In this document: piece by piece, positions 58,701-64,000 of the stretch | Layout of the letters: every line of letters starts with the position of its first letter | Numbering within the stretch: the first letter of the stretch is position 1 | NCBI GenBank assembly: GCA_029959195.1 | Contig: CP114119.1 | Coordinates: 744,001-808,000, forward strand | DNA length: 64,000 nucleotides | Direction of reading: 5' to 3' | DNA from: Dictyophora rubrovolvata | Lineage: Eukaryota; Basidiomycota; Agaricomycetes; Phallales; Phallaceae | Program-made: the position numbers and the translations under genes | Notes under the pieces: generated by a model | Database searches by the model: none | What the model was told of the DNA's origin: nothing | Seen by the model: only the letters and a program-made list of their open reading frames with translations

Positions 58701-61507
58701 ATCCTCCACCAATCTTTCAGCAACGCGTTTGCAAATATCCGTGAATCCGCACGGTCCAACGGCGAGGGCGTGTATTAGTTCCCTACGAATGGCATCCCGT
58801 ATAGACAGGTGTTTTGCGTTTCCATACTCGCTAAGGCAAGTTATGATAACGTATAGGAATTCTTCGACCATGCAGGATAACTGATTGTCATCATATAAGG
58901 CGGAATCCATATCTCCAGAAAACCATCCCAATAATTGGAATCGGTCCAACGCACTGACAAGCACGATATTGGGGTCTAAGATGACGAAGGCTGACTGTAA
59001 AATGAACAGGTCCTGATCGTAGCAAAGCTCCCGTAACATGAAATCCCGGTAGTGGAGAAGCTGACCCCGTACAGCAAATCCATTTCGTACCCAAAGACCG
59101 GCACGAATTTGAGCAATCATGGTGATCACTGATAACTTGATTCAGCTGAATAATCTAACGGTTTTTGAGGGGACAAACGTTTACCTCTCAAAGGAAAGTC
59201 GATCAATGTTAGGACATCCAAATCTCCACCATTTCGAAGGAGAACGTCCCGTAAACTTCGATATCCAATGGTTTGAAGAGATTCGGAGCTCAGCAACTCA
59301 ACGTGCTTGAAGAGCTCCGATAATAACCAATGCAATCCCTGATGAAAACTAATCCATCCTTCTAAAACGTCAAAATTTACAACTTTATAAGTCGCGTTGT
59401 TGAATTCCACCACGTGGGGTATTATTGACCTGTACTTTAGTCGATCGAGTCGGGGTTCTTGAAGCGTACATACAGACATCGTGTGTCGGATGACCTCTGT
59501 GATGGCGTCGACTAGTTGAGAAACCGTAGCTTTGCTGTAAGCTTCCCCGTAAGCTTTGATCACCCGTGAGAGCGAAAGTGTAACGTTGAACACGTTTATC
59601 CAAGTGTCGGATTCGTATTCAACATGTGTCTGTTTTACGCGTTGATTCGGATTGATGCCCATAAACATCTGGCACATTTTGCAAAACCCGATAATGAACT
59701 CCTTGTTTTGAACGACTATCTCCTGCACGGTGGGATTCGAGCAAAGATAGCGCAGGTCTGCGAAAATAGGCATAAATCTTTTTGATTTAAACGCCTTTGA
59801 TTCTGGATCGACGATACGAGTTGGTTCAGGAGGGAAAATGATGCGAGTATCTTCTATTTGTTCTGTTGAAAATGCAGTGATGATTGCCAAGAGACGAGGT
59901 ATGAGATTGTATGTGCGAACGACATGTGAGGCGATGCTTGGAACAGTGAAAAGTTGTAATGCAAAATATTTGACGGAAGTCTCAGCTTCCCGGTCAATCA
60001 ACAAGAATGAATCAATAATACGGTTGTAGATGGCTGCAAAATGAGAGGCTAATGAAACTAAAGTTAATATATCTGTTGTGCGAGCAAGAACTTGAAACGA
60101 ACCTATTATTAATTTGTGTTCGTGATTTAATGTGATCATGGATACGTATAGTTGTTTGAGATTGAGACGAGGCTTTTTCCATAGTCGAGTATGGTACAAG
60201 AACAGCCAGTCCAGACGAGATGGAAATTCAGCCTCTGTATACGATTTAAGTTGTAGCTGATTAGAATATAACGTGTTCCCTCTTTTTCTCGGATGTAATA
60301 GTTCAGGACAAATGAGTTCTCGTAAAACTGTGGCATCTGTTCCCACTCGACACCGAGTTAAATCCAAGAGCCATTCAATCATAATGCCGGAAATTTCTTC
60401 TCTAAAGGTATCAAAGCTACGCCGAATCGTGACACCAAGATCGATCTGGTGTAGTCTGGTACCAACATCAAGAAGCTTTGCAAAATCGTCGCTCAGTTCG
60501 ATAATATCTCGCCCCTATTGGCATGGACAGATGAATTGGTTATTAATCGAATGTAAGGTCCGACCTACCTCTTCATCTATTCGATCTACTGAGCGGGATA
60601 CTTCAGCTACGTTTGCGCCTGTCGCCTCGCGTACATTGTTAATCACCTCATCAAAAGAGTGTTTGTCATCGTTCCAAAGCAATACAGCGTAGAGATCATT
60701 TTCATAAGGGTCGGCCGTCTGTTGAGCGCGTAATGCGGCAATCTCCACAGGCGGAACAGCATCATCAGGGGAAAAATCTAGAGTATCCAGGATATAATCG
60801 AGAACATATGCAATGGTTTTTGTAATGGATTCTTTCAATTCGTTTGGGAAGGTGGAACGAGTTGGGTGCCTGGTTGGTGACCAGACATCAGGAAGTTTGG
60901 GGGTACCTTGTGTTACAGTGGGTCGGGTAGTCGTGGCGGTGGCGGTAGATGGAGGATGGTAAGGGCAATTGGGACGAACACGCCAAGACTCGCTATCGCC
61001 ACAATCACAGCAGCCTCCGGGCTGATGGCTGATGTAAAAAGTGACATTATGTCCTTCATGTTGGGTGGCTTTGAAACAACGGAAGCACATGACAGAGCTG
61101 TCGTCCAAAGCACAATCTCTAAGCACATTATGATCAGCCAATGGAATATGAAAGAACTATATATCATTTAACTTGCAACGGTAACAGCATTCGCCTTTCT
61201 GAAAAATGTGTCCGCACGACCGACCTGGAATTGGTTGTTCGTTTATTGGGTGTTTGGCTTGGAGTTCCGAAAGCAAACTCCTCACGTGTGGCACGTTTGA
61301 AGCAGTAGGAAGAAACAGTCCGACATATGAACCCCAAAATGCTTCGTACAGTGCTATCAAGACTTCCACTCGCATCTGCGATGGCGAGTAGGACCGTTTC
61401 GAGGTCAGGACATTTTCCACAGTATAGCGAAGCCGCGTAAACGAATCGGAGGACTTCTCTCGTGAATTTATAGAACCTAGGAAGTTTTTCATTGATGCCA
61501 AAGACAT
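55733..61507 (-). CDS. UBR1: UBR1, E3 ubiquitin ligase of the N-degron pathway
   Basis: Large N-recognin that binds proteins with destabilising N-terminal residues and ubiquitinates them with an E2 of the Rad6 type. About 1,830 residues, six exons. The UBR box spans the first intron: CGHIFQKGECCYRCK|DCALDDSSVMCFRCF, HEGHNVTFY, GGCCDCGDSESW. The ClpS-like region follows with YAVLLWNDDKHSFDEVI. The RING-H2 finger is near the middle (CIVCQEPLDS, then CGHMIHLNCF and FICPLCKSLGNVIIP) after an acidic DDEDEDEE run. The C-terminal UBLC cap has CARCNTAPADPAICLICGS and CVDAENRNRGECNLHTRE. The end is VGGWEQL-stop. All motifs of an active enzyme are present. Confidence 0.95.
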
Positions 61508-62525
61508 GTCACTCGTTATTCCGACGATGAAATACGGCCAAGTATTGTGAACAAAGCTGAAGATTTGGAGGGCTTAGGTAACCGCCGGCCGAACGCGCCT
61601 CAACGACACGGTCTACAAGGTCACGGTAGGACTAGTGTCACGGCCTCAGTGAGGCTTGCACCAGTCCAAGCCAAGAATCAGTCGACATCCTCTGTCTGTA
61701 TTTCGCACTATCACGCTCGATGTTCGCGGCTTATTCGCTATTATTGTTTTCGAATGGGTCCTTCGCGTTGACGCTAACTGAGTTTGATATGTATTATGAT
61801 GATCTGTTAAGGAGCATTCAGTATTCAATATTCAGTGCTTGACTTCTTCCATTAGATCAATGGTACTTAGTCTGAGACTCTGTGGACTCTGTCAGTAATC
61901 ACCACCCTCCGAGTCTCCACTGCCATGTTACACAACGTCGTATCTTTTTGTTGGCAGCCAAAACAATCATATAAGTTTACTCATATAGTTGGTAAAGTGG
62001 CGCAGTAATCATTTGATATTCCTCAACTGCGATCAAGGAAGACTTCCAAGTTGTTTTAATAAGCCCCAACCTGTCCATTGTGTAGTATGTTTCAATCATC
62101 ACTTCGATTTATGTTCACATGACGATCACCATTCCCCCAGCAGTATGTCCGAGTTTAGTGAATGCCAAGAATGTAATGATAGTGAACTGCGCTCAGAGTA
62201 GCTGCGCCGTAGACATACATACGCCCTCACTGCGCTATTCTATCCGGTAATCTACAGTGAGCCCGTGGTTAATTACTGACCCAGGTTTGGTGAGTTAGCC
62301 GTCTAACTTCACTTTTTATGTCAACACTGTGACGTGAATTTGTATTGGCCGCATGAACGATTCTTATAGTACACACCCGGCTTACACTCTAGCGACTACG
62401 TGACGTACTCCTTTGCCGGAGACATTCGTAATCCACTCCCTGGCAGGCCCTGAAACGCTAACTTGGAGATTTAAACTCGAAGTAGGACCGCGTATGCTCT
62501 CTGCCTTTGTACTAGCAGTTTCATC
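61508..62525. other. intergenic
   Basis: About 1 kb upstream of both UBR1 and the SDR gene. No gene, tRNA or repeat recognised. A small inverted repeat (GCCTCAGTGAGGC) lies near 61644. Confidence 0.4.
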
Positions 62526-62582
62526 ATGGCACACATCCTAAACAATATCCTGGCTCGCTGTGCTCCGAATTCTGAGCTATCG

Positions 62583-64000
62583 ATGACGATACTTCCTCCC
62601 CCTAGAACATTTATTCCACGCCGTGATTTACCTGACCTTTCTGGAGAGGTATGTACCTATCCCGAGACATTACAAACTACTACATAACATAATATCCATT
62701 CAGATCATTTTTATCACCGGCGGAAATACTGGAATTGGCTACGAGACCGTCAAAGAGCTTCTATTGAAGAATGCCAAAGTTTACTCGGCATCTCGTTCAG
62801 TCGAAAAGGCCCAAAAGGCAGCTGACAAGTTAAAAGAGGATACGGGAAAAACTCCCGTTTTAATTCAGCTAGACCTGGGGGACATTCCAAGTGTTAAAAG
62901 AGCTGCTGCTGAGTTTTTGAGCCAGGAGGATAGATTGGATGTCTTGTTCAATAGCGCGTGAGCCAAATTTCAGTGAATGTCAGTAAAAATTGACGAGGTT
63001 CTCATATAGAGGCGTGATGTTGCCACCAACAAATGAACTTACTGCGCAAAAATTCGATCTTCGTAAGTACTTTGTTTTTTGGTACCAGACACATCCTTTC
63101 TAATTTATTCAAGAATTTGGTATGTTTTTGTACCCAATTCCTAATTTTTTTTCTTATGCGGCGGAAAGGTACGAATACTCTGGGTCATTATTATTTAACG
63201 GTAAGGCCTTTTTTCATCTTCAAATGACAGCTCCAAAGATAATATTATATCCTAGACATTATTACTTCCGGCCTTGAAACAATCAACATCTACTCAAGGA
63301 CATAAGGCTCGAATTGTTAACGTTTCGTCTTCCGGGCACGCATTTGCTCCGGGAAACGGTATTGATTGGAGCGTCCTGAAAGATAGTCCAGAACGTACTG
63401 CAAAGATTAAAGAATGGGGGCCATCCAAAGTCCCTGGAAGTGGTGCTCAATGGCATCTTTACGGCATCAGCAAAATAGTATGAACAAATACACTTTTGTG
63501 GTACGAAGGAACCACACCTTATCACGATTTTAGGGCAACATTATGCTAACGGAACTATTTAATCGTTATTATCACGAATTTACTGCGTCATACTCTGTCC
63601 ACCCGGGGGGAATTCGTACCGAGCTTCAAAGGTAAGCGTGTCTTGAGTCTTCTTTTCCCGTCTAAGCTAACATCCGTACTTTGGCAAGATACAGCAGCGT
63701 AGCAGTGAGAGCCGTCAGATTCCTGTTATTTCCTTCTGAGTGGGGATCTGATTTCTTTGCTCACCTGGTTGTCACTAAAGTATAAATTTAAGATACGGTC
63801 CTATTAATCAATTATGGGCAGGAATTATGCCCGAAGCTGAGGGTGCAGTTGGAGCCGTAAGTTATTATGATAAATTGTACAAGAATCTATTGTGTTGCTC
63901 ACGGTTGGCTGTCTTGCAGTATATCATTCCCTGGGTTAGAATCTGGCAGCCCGATCCTAGGTCGAAAAATAAAGAATTGCAAGGAGAATTAAAGCAATAT
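62583..64000 (+). CDS. short-chain dehydrogenase/reductase (SDR), 3' end beyond window
   Basis: NAD(P)-dependent oxidoreductase of the retinol-dehydrogenase/WWOX-like fungal group. Cofactor motif TGGNTGIG, NAD-side LDLGDIPSVKRA, LFNSAGVMLPP, the catalytic Ser in IVNVSSSGHAF, and YxxxK in HLYGISK are present; the C-terminal INQLWAGIMPEAEGAVGAYI and IPWVRIWQP follow. At least seven exons with GT-AG introns. The start could also be the in-frame ATG at 62526, which adds 19 residues; the family start (about 10 residues before a PPK-type motif) does not decide between them. Substrate unknown. The frame is still open at the window end. Confidence 0.85.

Noticed and set aside
61646-61828. Minus-strand frame ending LGLDWCKPH, reminiscent of element-derived sequence
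   Set aside because: Too short and without neighbouring parts to assign to any element.
1-64000. tRNA, rRNA, CRISPR, telomere or centromere repeats
   Set aside because: I scanned by eye for T-loop-like and repeat signatures and found none convincing; a model-based search was not possible.

Overview
This is a stretch of a nuclear fungal genome. Genes are on both strands and are cut by many introns of about 45-70 nt with GT-AG (occasionally GC-AG) borders. Protein content (a long-tailed glycogenin, an Rpb1 with the fungal heptad tail, a Cdc3-type septin, UBR1, and lineage-type multipass membrane proteins and APH-fold kinase-like proteins) points to a basidiomycete, most likely an agaricomycete. 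The species cannot be named from the sequence.

Layout. (i) 1-3.5 kb: a tandem duplication carrying a multipass membrane protein gene (one complete copy, one copy cut by the window edge) and a duplicated 3' scrap of the glycogenin gene. (ii) 3.2-31.1 kb: a dense housekeeping block: glycogenin (-), complex I subunit NDUFS4 (+), ESCRT-0 VPS27 (-), Fe-S assembly factor ISA1 (-), RNA polymerase II RPB1 (+), a Bni4-like scaffold (-) head to head with a Cdc3-type septin (+), an Mtr10/transportin-3 importin (+), and an unrecognised conserved-looking gene (-). (iii) 31.5-50.5 kb: an accessory block made of local duplications: a second member of the membrane family from (i) in opposite orientation, three apparently intact APH-fold kinase-like genes plus two broken copies, a decayed hotdog thioesterase, and two tandem 7-TM genes. 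(iv) 50.5-55.7 kb: sparse, one unrecognised gene. (v) 55.7-64 kb: UBR1 (-) and an SDR dehydrogenase (+) cut by the window end.

The genes serve separate core pathways (glycogen priming, respiration, endosomal sorting, Fe-S maturation, transcription, cytokinesis/wall, nuclear import, N-degron turnover). The clearest functional pairing is the septin and the Bni4-like septin/PP1 scaffold, which share a 249-bp divergent promoter region. The most unusual structure is the 3' end of RPB1, where the heptad-repeat tail is cut into tiny symmetric phase-1 exons (9, 3, 78, 30 and 12 nt), any of which could be skipped without changing the reading frame. The accessory block is a good place to study how a kinase-like family is born and broken by local duplication. 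I saw no rRNA, tRNA, CRISPR array or clearly identifiable transposon.
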